Positions 51,864 to 59,645 of a stretch of DNA of 64,000 nt are shown here, piece after piece (positions within the stretch are counted from its first letter, which is position 1; every line of letters starts with the position of its first letter). A model generated the notes under the pieces. It was not told the DNA's origin. It did no database searches and saw only the letters and a program-made list of their open reading frames with translations. Made by a program: the position numbers and the translations under genes. Location of the stretch: assembly GCA_934149465.1 (NCBI GenBank), contig CAKPEZ010000002.1, positions 102,866-166,865 on the forward strand. The letters run 5' to 3'. The DNA is from an uncultured Bacilli bacterium. Lineage in GTDB: Bacteria > Bacillota_I > Bacilli_A > RF39 > UBA660.

Positions 51864-51889
51864 GCTATTCTGTTAGGATAGCTTTTTTT
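51863..51889 (+). terminator. intrinsic terminator
   Basis: AGCTATTCT pairs with AGGATAGCT (one G-T) around GTT, then seven T. Confidence 0.85.
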
Positions 51890-51947
51890 CATATTTCTTT
51901 TTTTTTATTAATATAATGAATTAGAGATAAAAGAAAAGAGGGACTTT

Positions 51948-52445
51948 ATGATCAATAAAAAGAATTTATGGTTTTTAACTTTATTTAGCTTAGTATTAGT
52001 ATTATCTATTTATTATGTAACTATGCCGAGTGAAATATTTTTAACTAATAATGGAGATATTCAAAAAAATAATAATGAAGAAGAAGTAAGTATTACTGAA
52101 AGTGATGTAATAAGTGCTCTTAGAGTAGAAGATGATGCTTCTGTATTAGAAGAGATGAACTCTTTAAAACAAACTCTTACGGACTTAAACGTTAGCATTG
52201 AAGATAAGAATACTGCTTTTGAAAATTTAAAGAATCTTAATTTAAATAAGGGAAGAGAAGATAAACTAGAAGAAAAACTTAAAAATAAGTATAATCTAGA
52301 ATCTTTTGTAAAAATAGAAAATGATCAAATAAGAGTAGTTGTTGGTGGAAAAGATCATTCAGTAAATCTTGCTAATAATATAATGCGTTCTATTCAAGAA
52401 GAATTTGAAAATAAAATGTATATTTCAGTAAAATTTCAAGGATAA
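51948..52445 (+). CDS. spoIIIAH: SpoIIIAH-like stage III sporulation protein
   Basis: This 165-residue protein has the SpoIIIAH layout. A short N-terminus KKNLWFLTLFSLVLVLSIYY is a single membrane helix leading to VTMPSE. An acidic linker, a helix with LKQTLTDLNVSIEDKNTAFE, and a ring-building (EscJ-like) domain, KYNLESFVKIENDQIRVVVG, follow. SpoIIIAH in the mother cell membrane binds forespore SpoIIQ to form the channel that feeds the spore. The other spoIIIA genes are not adjacent, so it is separated from its usual operon. Assignment rests on architecture and motif spacing. Confidence 0.75.
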   Translation: MINKKNLWFLTLFSLVLVLSIYYVTMPSEIFLTNNGDIQKNNNEEEVSITESDVISALRVEDDASVLEEMNSLKQTLTDLNVSIEDKNTAFENLKNLNLNKGREDKLEEKLKNKYNLESFVKIENDQIRVVVGGKDHSVNLANNIMRSIQEEFENKMYISVKFQG

Positions 52446-52461
52446 CGAAAGTTATCTTTTT
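52439..52461 (+). terminator. intrinsic terminator with GAAA tetraloop
   Basis: GATAAC-GAAA-GTTATC followed by T5. The 5' arm includes the stop codon of the SpoIIIAH-like gene. Confidence 0.75.
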
Positions 52462-52515
52462 ATTTGCTTATTTCCTTAGTTTATTGTATAATCTTATTAG
52501 AAGGTAGGAATTAAA

Positions 52516-52929
52516 ATGGGAAATAAAGGATTTACTTTAATTGAATTATTACTATCAATAGCGCTTTTGACTTTAATATCGATTATAATTGCTCCTGAAG
52601 TATTTAAATTAATGAAACAAAATGAAGTTAATGCTTGTAATTCAACGCTTTCTTCAATTATGAAAGCATCATCTTTATATGTAAAAGAAAATAAGTATGA
52701 TTTAGGAATTACTTGTAGTAATAATACTAAAAAAGTTAGTTTAAAAACACTATATGATTATGATTATTTGACTGGAAAAGTAGAAGGTGATCCTGATAAT
52801 GGGGGCTATTTTAAAAATCCTGTTGAAGGGAAAGATCCTTTCTATTTAAGTGATGAAGTTACTATTACTTATAACTGTGATACTTTAAAATTTACTTATA
52901 GTTATAAAGAAGATAATTACTGTGAATAA
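52516..52929 (+). CDS. type IV prepilin-like protein, isolated
   Basis: This 137-residue protein has a class III signal: MGNKGFTLIELLLSIALLTL, with cleavage expected between Gly5 and Phe6 and the conserved Glu at +5, then a hydrophobic helix. The globular part has four cysteines (two near 41 and 62, two near the end) and an acidic loop. No prepilin peptidase, assembly ATPase or inner membrane platform gene is adjacent. It may be a pseudopilin of a com-type system encoded elsewhere. Confidence 0.8.
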   Translation: MGNKGFTLIELLLSIALLTLISIIIAPEVFKLMKQNEVNACNSTLSSIMKASSLYVKENKYDLGITCSNNTKKVSLKTLYDYDYLTGKVEGDPDNGGYFKNPVEGKDPFYLSDEVTITYNCDTLKFTYSYKEDNYCE

Positions 52930-52948
52930 ATCTTTAAAAGATTTTTTT
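52928..52948 (+). terminator. intrinsic terminator
   Basis: AAATCTT pairs with AAGATTT around TAA, and the 3' arm runs into T. It begins at the pilin stop codon. Confidence 0.75.
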
Positions 52949-52974
52949 CTTTTGTCAAAAAGAAGACAACTTCG

Positions 52975-53003
52975 TTGCGTAAGAAAAATAGATATGCTAT
53001 AAT
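52975..53003 (+). promoter_or_regulatory. promoter of parE
   Basis: TTGCGT, 17 bases, TATAAT with TGC before it (extended -10). Confidence 0.75.
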
Positions 53004-53025
53004 TTACTAGAAGAGAGTTGATATA

Positions 53026-54942
53026 ATGGCTAAAAATGATATTAAATATGATGATAGCTCGATAAAAATATTAGAAGGATTAGAACCAGTTCGAAAAAGA
53101 CCTGGTATGTATATAGGTTCAACTGATAAAAGAGGCCTTCACCATTTGGTATGGGAAATTGTTGATAATGGAATAGATGAAGCTTTAAATGGCTATGGTA
53201 ATAGTTTAAAAGTAGTATTACATACTGATGGAAGCGTTAGCGTTACTGATAAAGGACGTGGTATTCCAACTGGAATGCACGCAAGTGGTAGAAGTACTGC
53301 TGAAGTTATTTATACAGTACTTCATGCTGGTGGTAAATTTAGTGAAGGCGGATATAAAGTATCAGGAGGACTTCATGGAGTAGGTGCTAGTGTAGTAAAT
53401 GCCCTTAGTAAATGGATGGAAGTTACTACTAGAAAAGATGGAGAAGAATATTACATAAAATTTTCTAATGGTGGTCATGTTGAAGTTCCTTTAACAAAAA
53501 TAGGAAATACTAATAAAACAGGAACTACAGTTAGATTTTTACCTGATCCAGAGATTTTCCCTATTACAACATTTAGTTTTTCTACTATTTGTGAAAGAAT
53601 GCAAGAATGTGCCTTTCTTATTAAAGGAATTACTATTGAAGTAATTGATGAAATTCAAAATAGAGAAGAAAAATATTCTTATGAAAATGGTTTAGAAGCA
53701 TTTGTTAATTATTTAAATGAAGGGAAAGAACCTTTACATAAAGTATTTTGTTTTGAAGGATCTAAAGATAAAATTAACTTATCAGTAGCGCTTCAATATA
53801 CTGATAGTTATGCTGAAAATGTTGTTTCTTTTGTTAATAACGTTAAAACTAGTGATGGTGGTACTCATGAAGTTGGATTTAAAACGGCAATTACTAAAGT
53901 ATTAAATGATTATGCAAGAGCAAATAATTTCTTAAAAGGAAAAGATAAATCTTTTGAAGGAAGTGACGTTAGAGAGGGATTAACTGCTATTATAAGCGTT
54001 CAAATCCCAGAAGATATCTTACAGTTTGAAGGACAAACTAAAGCTAAATTAGGAACTCCTTCTGCAAGAAGTTTAGTAGAAAGTATTACAACTGAGAAAC
54101 TTACTTTCTTTTTAGAAGAGAATAAATCTATTGCAACTCAAATAATATCTAAGGCTTTAAAAGGAAAAGATGCAAGAGAAGCAGCCAGAAAAGCAAGAGA
54201 AGAATCAAGAAAAGGCAAAGATAGTAAGAAGATAGAAAAGATTTTAAGTGGTAAGCTTACTCCTGCCCAGAGTAAAGATCATAGTAAAACAGAGCTTTTT
54301 ATTGTTGAAGGAGATTCAGCAGGTGGATCTGCTAAACAAGGAAGAGATCGTAAATATCAAGCAATTCTTCCTCTTCGCGGTAAAGTTATTAATACAGAAA
54401 AAGCTAAATTAGCAGATATTCTTAAGAATGAAGAAATTAATACGATGATTCATACTATTGGAGCTGGAATAGGAAATGACTTTAATGCTGAAGAATCTAA
54501 TTATAGTAAAGTAATTATTATGACCGATGCTGATGACGATGGCGCACATATTCAGTGCTTATTACTTACATTCTTTTATCGTTATATGAAAGGACTTATA
54601 GAAACAGGAAGGCTTTTTATTGCAATGCCTCCTTTATATAAGATTAGTGTTGGCAAAGATGTATCTTATGCTTGGACTAATGAAGAATTAAAAGAAATAA
54701 CTAAGAATAAGAGTAATTATACTCTTCAAAGATATAAAGGACTTGGAGAGATGAATGCCGAGCAGTTATGGGAAACAACAATGGATCCTAATACGAGAAA
54801 TTTAATAAAGGTAAGTATAACTGATGCTGCTTTAGCTGAAAAGCGTGTTAGCGTTCTTATGGGAGATGCTGTTGAACCAAGAAAACTATGGATTGAAGAA
54901 AATGTCGAATTTTCTTTAGAAGATAATTATAAAATAGCGTAA
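53026..54942 (+). CDS. parE: DNA topoisomerase IV subunit B (ParE), GyrB-type ATPase
   Basis: This 638-residue type IIA ATPase subunit has the GHKL motifs EIVDNGIDEA near 44 and GRGIPTGMH, with VLHAGGKFSEGGYKVSGGLH near 105. TOPRIM VEGDSAGGSAKQGRDRKYQA lies near 426-445. The start YIGSTDKRGLHHLVWE and the end RVSVLMGDAVEPRKLWIEEN are closer to ParE than to GyrB of Firmicutes, as I recall those families. The partner parC is not the next gene, which is unusual; GyrB remains possible. A terminator and the spoIIGA gene follow. Confidence 0.85.
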   Translation: MAKNDIKYDDSSIKILEGLEPVRKRPGMYIGSTDKRGLHHLVWEIVDNGIDEALNGYGNSLKVVLHTDGSVSVTDKGRGIPTGMHASGRSTAEVIYTVLHAGGKFSEGGYKVSGGLHGVGASVVNALSKWMEVTTRKDGEEYYIKFSNGGHVEVPLTKIGNTNKTGTTVRFLPDPEIFPITTFSFSTICERMQECAFLIKGITIEVIDEIQNREEKYSYENGLEAFVNYLNEGKEPLHKVFCFEGSKDKINLSVALQYTDSYAENVVSFVNNVKTSDGGTHEVGFKTAITKVLNDYARANNFLKGKDKSFEGSDVREGLTAIISVQIPEDILQFEGQTKAKLGTPSARSLVESITTEKLTFFLEENKSIATQIISKALKGKDAREAARKAREESRKGKDSKKIEKILSGKLTPAQSKDHSKTELFIVEGDSAGGSAKQGRDRKYQAILPLRGKVINTEKAKLADILKNEEINTMIHTIGAGIGNDFNAEESNYSKVIIMTDADDDGAHIQCLLLTFFYRYMKGLIETGRLFIAMPPLYKISVGKDVSYAWTNEELKEITKNKSNYTLQRYKGLGEMNAEQLWETTMDPNTRNLIKVSITDAALAEKRVSVLMGDAVEPRKLWIEENVEFSLEDNYKIA

Positions 54943-54978
54943 AATATGACAAAATAAACGTCATATTTTTTTTATACT
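54903..54978 (+). promoter_or_regulatory. possible Spo0A-controlled promoter region of spoIIGA-sigE
   Basis: TGTCGAA (54903-54909), a perfect Spo0A box, lies in the last parE codons. Downstream are ATGACA (54946) and TATACT (54973) with an unusually long 21-base spacer, as in the Spo0A-activated spoIIG promoter of B. subtilis (22 bases). A seven-base match is expected several times by chance in 64 kb, so this is suggestive only. Confidence 0.35.
54941..54973 (+). terminator. intrinsic terminator of parE
   Basis: AAAATATGAC pairs with GTCATATTTT around AAAATAAAC, then T. Confidence 0.85.
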
Positions 54979-54996
54979 AAGAGTGGGTGATTGATT

Positions 54997-55791
54997 ATGA
55001 AGATCTATCTTGATTTAATATGGCTTATAAATTTTTTATTTGACTTAATACTTTTATTTTCAGTAGGAATTATTTTAAGAAGAAATACTTCTTTAAAGAA
55101 AATAGTACTAGGAGCTTTAGCTGGCTCTTTAACGATCTTTGTTTTGTTTATCGAAATTTCTTCTTTTACTTTATTTATAATCAAAATAATTATATCTATT
55201 TTGATGGTTCTTATAACTTTTGGTTATAGGGATATTCGTTATATAGGAAGAAACTTAGTTTATTTATATATAACTAGTAGCGTTCTTGGAGGATCTTTAT
55301 ATATCTTAAATAATCAGTTTTCTTATAAAAACGTTGGACTTGTATTTTATCATAATAAGATGAGTCCTAGTATTATTTTCTTATTTATAATAGCGCCTCT
55401 TATTATTTATATATATACAAAGAAATTAAAATTATTAAGAACTAATTATTCTAAGTATTATAACATTAGCATATATTTTAAAGATGGTACTAAGAAAGAG
55501 ATAACTGGCTTTGTTGATACAGGAAATAATTTATATGATCCCTATAAAAGAAGACCAATTATTTTACTTAATAAAAAAGAAGTTAACTTTGATTATACTA
55601 GTAATAATATATTATTAGTACCATATGAGACTGTAAATAAGCATAGCTTAATGAAATGTATTATCCCAGATAAGGTTTATATTTTAGGCGTAGGTTTTAA
55701 GAAAAACGTCTTAGTAGGGCTTATTGATGAGAAAATAAAAATTGATGGAGCAGATTGTATCTTACACCCTAAATTATTGGAGGAAATATGA
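54997..55791 (+). CDS. spoIIGA: sporulation sigma-E processing peptidase SpoIIGA
   Basis: This 264-residue protein has five N-terminal membrane helices (to about residue 145) and a C-terminal aspartic protease domain with FVDTGNNLYDP (catalytic Asp near 174). SpoIIGA sits in the septum and removes the pro-sequence of sigma-E after a signal from the forespore (SpoIIR). The ATG follows GGGTGATT; a TTG two codons upstream is less likely. It overlaps sigE by four bases, matching the spoIIG operon. Confidence 0.95.
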   Translation: MKIYLDLIWLINFLFDLILLFSVGIILRRNTSLKKIVLGALAGSLTIFVLFIEISSFTLFIIKIIISILMVLITFGYRDIRYIGRNLVYLYITSSVLGGSLYILNNQFSYKNVGLVFYHNKMSPSIIFLFIIAPLIIYIYTKKLKLLRTNYSKYYNISIYFKDGTKKEITGFVDTGNNLYDPYKRRPIILLNKKEVNFDYTSNNILLVPYETVNKHSLMKCIIPDKVYILGVGFKKNVLVGLIDEKIKIDGADCILHPKLLEEI

Positions 55792-56477
55792 AGAAACTTA
55801 TAAAATTAATTAAGATGTTACTTGCTAAAATTAATCACTTATATTATGTAGGAAGTACTGACATATTACCTGAGCCTCTTTCTAAGGAAGAAGAAATTAA
55901 ATACGTTGAATTATTCTTAGAGGGAGATCATAAAGCACGTGATAAATTAATTGAACATAACTTAAGATTAGTTGTATTTCTTGCTAAAAAGTATGAAAAT
56001 ACGAATATCGATTTAGAGGATTTAGTTTCAATAGGAACCATTGGCTTAATAAAAGGAGTAAATACTTATAAATTAGATAAAAATATCAAACTTGCAACGT
56101 ATGCATCTAGATGTATAGATAATGAAATTCTTATGTATTTAAGAAAAACTAAAAGAAAAAAGAGTGAAATTAGTTTTGAAGATAGTCTTAGCTTTGATAG
56201 TGATGGAAATGAACTACATTTAGAAGACGTTCTTGGTACTGATCCAGATCTAATTACTAAGAATTTAGATAATGAATTAGATAAGAAAATGCTCTATCAA
56301 GAGATAAGTAAATTAAATAAAAGAGATAAAGAGATTATGTGTTTAAGATATGGATTATGTGGTAATAAAGAACTAACTCAAAAAGAAGTAGCGCTTAAAC
56401 TAGGTATATCTCAATCTTATATTTCTAGAATAGAAAAGAAGGTAATTAAGAAATTAGGAAATATTATAAAATTATAG
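55788..56477 (+). CDS. sigE: mother-cell sigma factor SigE precursor (pro-sigma-E)
   Basis: This 229-residue sigma-70 factor directs early mother-cell transcription. The N-terminal basic-hydrophobic stretch of about 20 residues and the HLYYVGSTDILPEPLS junction are the pro-sequence and cleavage region read by SpoIIGA. Region 2 has NLRLVVFLAKKYE and DLEDLVSIGTIGLIKGVNT; region 4 has LNKRDKEIMCLRYGL and LGISQSYISRIEKKVIKKL. The sigG gene, next to sigE in B. subtilis, is absent here; tkt follows. Confidence 0.96.
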   Translation: MKKLIKLIKMLLAKINHLYYVGSTDILPEPLSKEEEIKYVELFLEGDHKARDKLIEHNLRLVVFLAKKYENTNIDLEDLVSIGTIGLIKGVNTYKLDKNIKLATYASRCIDNEILMYLRKTKRKKSEISFEDSLSFDSDGNELHLEDVLGTDPDLITKNLDNELDKKMLYQEISKLNKRDKEIMCLRYGLCGNKELTQKEVALKLGISQSYISRIEKKVIKKLGNIIKL

Positions 56478-56492
56478 TATTTCTTTTTTTTT
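56458..56492 (+). terminator. intrinsic terminator of spoIIGA-sigE
   Basis: GAAATATTATA pairs with TATAGTATTTC (one G-T) around AAAT, followed by nine T. The sigE stop codon is in the 3' arm. Confidence 0.85.
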
Positions 56493-56524
56493 AATAATGT
56501 GATAATCTTATAATAGGTGATAAC

Positions 56525-58447
56525 ATGGAAAATAGAAAAATAATTAATGATATAAAAATGATTGCGCTTGATATGATTAATAACGCAAATAGTGGACATC
56601 CTGGTATTGTTTTAGGATGTGCTAGTAGTTTATATACTTTATATAAAGAACATTTAAATTTTAATGTAAATGATCCTTCTTGGATAAATAGAGATCGTTT
56701 TGTTTTATCTGCAGGACATGGATCTAGCTTATTATATTCAATTTTATTTGCGTGCGGATATAATTATAAATTAGAGGATTTAAAAGCTTTTCGCCACATT
56801 AATTCTATTACTCCAGGCCATCCTGAATATAACTTAGATCTTGGAATAGAAATGACTACTGGGCCTCTTGGCCAAGGAATAGCAACTGCAGTAGGGATGG
56901 CTATGGCAGAAAAACATTTAGAAAGTATCTTTGGGAAAAACTTAATTAATTATAAAATATATGTTTTATGTGGAGATGGGGATCTTATGGAGGGAGTATC
57001 TTATGAAGCTTTATCTCTTGCTAGTAAGTATAACCTAGATAATCTAATTATTATGTATGATCAAAATCATATTACTTTAGATGGAGCGTTAGATAAAAGT
57101 TTTACTGAGAACATTGATTTAAGATTTAAATCCCTAAATTTTAAAATACTGGATGTCAAAAATGGGGAAAATCTCTCTGCAATAGATAATGCTCTATTAA
57201 AAGCAAAATCTTCTAAAAAACCTACAATAATAAAGATAAATAATATAATAGGAAGATACTCTAAATATCAAAATACAAACAAAGTACATGGATCTCCTCT
57301 AGAAAAAGAAGATTTAGAATTAATAAGAGAAAAACTAACTGATAATAAGCTTCCTTTTAGTTATCATGAAAACAGTTATTTAGAATTAAGAAATTACTTA
57401 AATAAAAGATGTAATCTTAAATATCAAAGATATTTAGAAGAATATCAAAATTTACCTAATAATAAGAGAATTCTTTTAGATAAGTTAAAAGAAAAAGAAA
57501 ATCACTTTTCTTTAGAAAATCTTAACTTTAATAATATAGATGAATCTAAAAGTTTAAGAGAAATTAATCATGATATAATGAATATCTTTTCTTCTTCCTT
57601 ACCATTTCTAATAGGAGGATCAGCAGATACTGTAAGTTCTACTAAGACCTATTTAGATAATGAAAAAGATTTTACCAAAGAAAACTATTTAGGAAAAAAT
57701 ATCTACTTTGGAATTAGAGAACACGCAAGTGGGGCTATTATAAATGGCTTAACTTTAAGTGGCCTTAACGCTTTTGCAAGTACATTTCTAACTTTTTCTG
57801 ATTATATGCGTCCTGCTATTAGAAATGCAGCTTTAATGAATATCCCATCTATTTTTATCTATACTCATGATAGCATTACTATTGGAGAAGATGGCCCAAC
57901 TCATGAACCTATAGAACAGTTAAATTCACTTAGAATAATTCCTAATATTATGCTTTATCGCCCCTGCAGTAAAAACGAAATAATAGGTACATACTTAGAT
58001 ATTCTAAAAAAGAAAAATCCTTCTATTATAGCATTATCTAGATCTTCTGTTAATACTAAAAATAGCTTAATAGAAGAAGTATCTAAAGGTGGATACATAA
58101 TAGATAAAGAAAAAACAAAAATTGATTTTATCATAGTAGCAACTGGTAGTGAGGTAGAACTAGCTTTAAAAATAAAAGATAAATTAAATAATCCTAATAT
58201 TAGAATAGTAAGCATGCCTAATTTAAATCAATTTATAAAAGAAGATATAACTTACCAAGAAGAAATATTACCATCAAATAAAAAGATATTTGCACTTGAA
58301 TATGGAAATACTCTTGCTTGGTATAAATACACTAAATATGTAATTGGAATAAACACTTTTGGAGCATCTGGCAAAGCAAATGATGTAGTAGAAAAATACA
58401 AATTAGATATAAATAGTGTCATAAATTATATAAAAGAAAATCTCTAA
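56525..58447 (+). CDS. tkt: transketolase
   Basis: This 640-residue thiamine diphosphate enzyme links the pentose phosphate pathway and glycolysis. NSGHPGIVLGCA is near 20, the RFVLSAGHGSSLLYS helix near 58, GPLGQGIATAVGMAMAEK near 117, and the ThDP motif CGDGDLMEGVSYEA with N some 30 residues later near 150-183. The pyrimidine domain has FGIREHASGAIINGL and TIGEDGPTHEPIEQL. The order tkt-sirA-yneF is that of B. subtilis. A TATAAT lies at 56509. No terminator separates it from the next gene. Confidence 0.95.
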   Translation: MENRKIINDIKMIALDMINNANSGHPGIVLGCASSLYTLYKEHLNFNVNDPSWINRDRFVLSAGHGSSLLYSILFACGYNYKLEDLKAFRHINSITPGHPEYNLDLGIEMTTGPLGQGIATAVGMAMAEKHLESIFGKNLINYKIYVLCGDGDLMEGVSYEALSLASKYNLDNLIIMYDQNHITLDGALDKSFTENIDLRFKSLNFKILDVKNGENLSAIDNALLKAKSSKKPTIIKINNIIGRYSKYQNTNKVHGSPLEKEDLELIREKLTDNKLPFSYHENSYLELRNYLNKRCNLKYQRYLEEYQNLPNNKRILLDKLKEKENHFSLENLNFNNIDESKSLREINHDIMNIFSSSLPFLIGGSADTVSSTKTYLDNEKDFTKENYLGKNIYFGIREHASGAIINGLTLSGLNAFASTFLTFSDYMRPAIRNAALMNIPSIFIYTHDSITIGEDGPTHEPIEQLNSLRIIPNIMLYRPCSKNEIIGTYLDILKKKNPSIIALSRSSVNTKNSLIEEVSKGGYIIDKEKTKIDFIIVATGSEVELALKIKDKLNNPNIRIVSMPNLNQFIKEDITYQEEILPSNKKIFALEYGNTLAWYKYTKYVIGINTFGASGKANDVVEKYKLDINSVINYIKENL

Positions 58448-58454
58448 CCTATAA

Positions 58455-58488
58455 TTCGACAAAAATTTAAAAAAATGTTTGCTATTAT
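58455..58488 (+). promoter_or_regulatory. Spo0A-box-like site and -10 before sirA
   Basis: TTCGACA (58455-58461) is the exact complement of the Spo0A box TGTCGAA. TATTAT lies 21 bases later at 58483, the long spacing seen at Spo0A-activated sigma-A promoters. In B. subtilis sirA is a direct Spo0A target, which supports a real site. Confidence 0.5.
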
Positions 58489-58504
58489 TATGTAAGGTGA
58501 TTAC

Positions 58505-58951
58505 ATGAGAACATACTATATCTTTAATATCAATAAAAGCTTATCTTATATCTATCAAAAAAATCCATATAAAATATATAAAATGCTAGAAGAAATATAT
58601 CATACTTGCGATAAAGATCTAGTATTAACTTATAAATTCTTTGAACAAGTCGCATATCCTTTCGATAAAAATAAAATAAATTCTTATCTAAAAAATAAAT
58701 ATTCATATGAAAAAGAATATGATTATAATAATAATATGCATATTTACTTATCTTCAAAAGAAACATCTAAGATTCTTATAAATAATACTCATATTAAAAT
58801 AAAAACTAATATTAATTATCCAGTCTTTTTTGATGGAATAGATAATTATCAAGATAATCTTTTTGTATGTGACTTTCAAAGCAAAGATTATTTCTGGCTT
58901 GATGAAATTCACAAAAAAGATTGCCAAAATAAAGAATATCTAGTAAAATAA
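58505..58951 (+). CDS. sirA: divergent sporulation inhibitor of replication SirA (YneE)
   Basis: This 148-residue protein is placed by synteny between tkt and yneF, exactly as sirA is in B. subtilis. The ends agree with the family as I recall it: an R-x-Y-Y start (MRTYYIFNI) and a C-terminal D-F-x-S-K-x-Y-x-W-L motif (CDFQSKDYFWLDEI). SirA binds domain I of DnaA and blocks new rounds of replication once sporulation starts. The middle is not clearly alignable by eye. The upstream Spo0A-box-like site fits known control. An unrelated protein at this locus is the alternative. Confidence 0.68.
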   Translation: MRTYYIFNINKSLSYIYQKNPYKIYKMLEEIYHTCDKDLVLTYKFFEQVAYPFDKNKINSYLKNKYSYEKEYDYNNNMHIYLSSKETSKILINNTHIKIKTNINYPVFFDGIDNYQDNLFVCDFQSKDYFWLDEIHKKDCQNKEYLVK

Positions 58952-58970
58952 TGATTAGGAGGAAAGATAT

Positions 58971-59189
58971 ATGCATAGTGTATGGATAGATATATTATAC
59001 GTTTTAATTGGTTTAATAGTAGGATTAATAAGTGGATTTTTAATATCTAAAAAATTAACTCAAAAATATTTAAAGAAAAATCCACCAATTAACGAACAAA
59101 TGATAAAGACAATGATGAGTGGAATGGGAAGAACCCCATCTCAAAAACAAGTAAACCAAATGATGAAACAAATGAATAAATATATGTAA
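58971..59189 (+). CDS. yneF: UPF0154 membrane protein YneF
   Basis: This 72-residue protein has one N-terminal helix (about 6-28, with LIGLIVGLISGFLISKKL) and the UPF0154 signature NPPINEQMIKTMMSGMGRTP followed by SQKQVNQMMKQMN. Function is unknown across Firmicutes. It has an AGGAGG ribosome site and follows sirA in the conserved order. Confidence 0.94.
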   Translation: MHSVWIDILYVLIGLIVGLISGFLISKKLTQKYLKKNPPINEQMIKTMMSGMGRTPSQKQVNQMMKQMNKYM

Positions 59190-59206
59190 AAAAATAAAAA
59201 AAATAC

Positions 59207-59319
59207 TTGCTTAATTTTAAAAAAAATAGTATATTATTAAGTGTTCCTTTTCGTGGATATACGTACCTCTTACGTATAACTAGGAAAAAGGTGAAATCAT
59301 AAATAGGAGGAAAAAGAAA
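59207..59319 (+). promoter_or_regulatory. rpsO promoter and structured leader
   Basis: TTGCTT, 17 bases, TATATT (59207-59235) drives a leader of about 80 bases. It contains a perfect 8-base stem TATACGTA/TACGTATA (59258-59265 with 59271-59278) and an outer pairing of CCTTTT with AAAAGG next to the ribosome site. S15 represses its own mRNA through such leaders in other bacteria. Confidence 0.6.
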
Positions 59320-59589
59320 ATGGCTTTAACTAAATTAGAAAAATCAAACATTATTAAGACATTTGCTAGAGATGAAAAAGATACTGGTTCTCCAGAAGTA
59401 CAAATAGCAATCTTAACTAATGAAATCAACGCATTAATGGATCATTTTAAGGCTCATCCACAAGATAAGCATTCTAAACGTGGACTTTTAATGAAAGTTG
59501 GTAAAAGAAAAAGCTTATTAAATTATTTATTAGAAACAGATGTTAAAAGATATCGTGATGTAATAAATAAATTAGGTTTAAGAAAATAA
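59320..59589 (+). CDS. rpsO: 30S ribosomal protein S15
   Basis: This 89-residue protein binds the central domain of 16S rRNA. DTGSPEVQIAILTNEIN near 22 and HKRD-like DKHSKRGLLMKVGKRKSLLNY near 49 are invariant S15 signatures. It precedes pnp, the usual order. Confidence 0.98.
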   Translation: MALTKLEKSNIIKTFARDEKDTGSPEVQIAILTNEINALMDHFKAHPQDKHSKRGLLMKVGKRKSLLNYLLETDVKRYRDVINKLGLRK

Positions 59590-59593
59590 TAAA

Positions 59594-59627
59594 AGTAGGC
59601 ACTCTTTTTTTGAGTGCCTTTATTTTG
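59594..59627 (+). terminator. terminator or hairpin between rpsO and pnp
   Basis: AGGCACTC pairs perfectly with GAGTGCCT around T7, then TTATTTTG. It may partly terminate and could also be an RNase III or PNPase control site for pnp. Confidence 0.7.
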
Positions 59628-59645
59628 TGAAGAAAGGTAAAAAAG

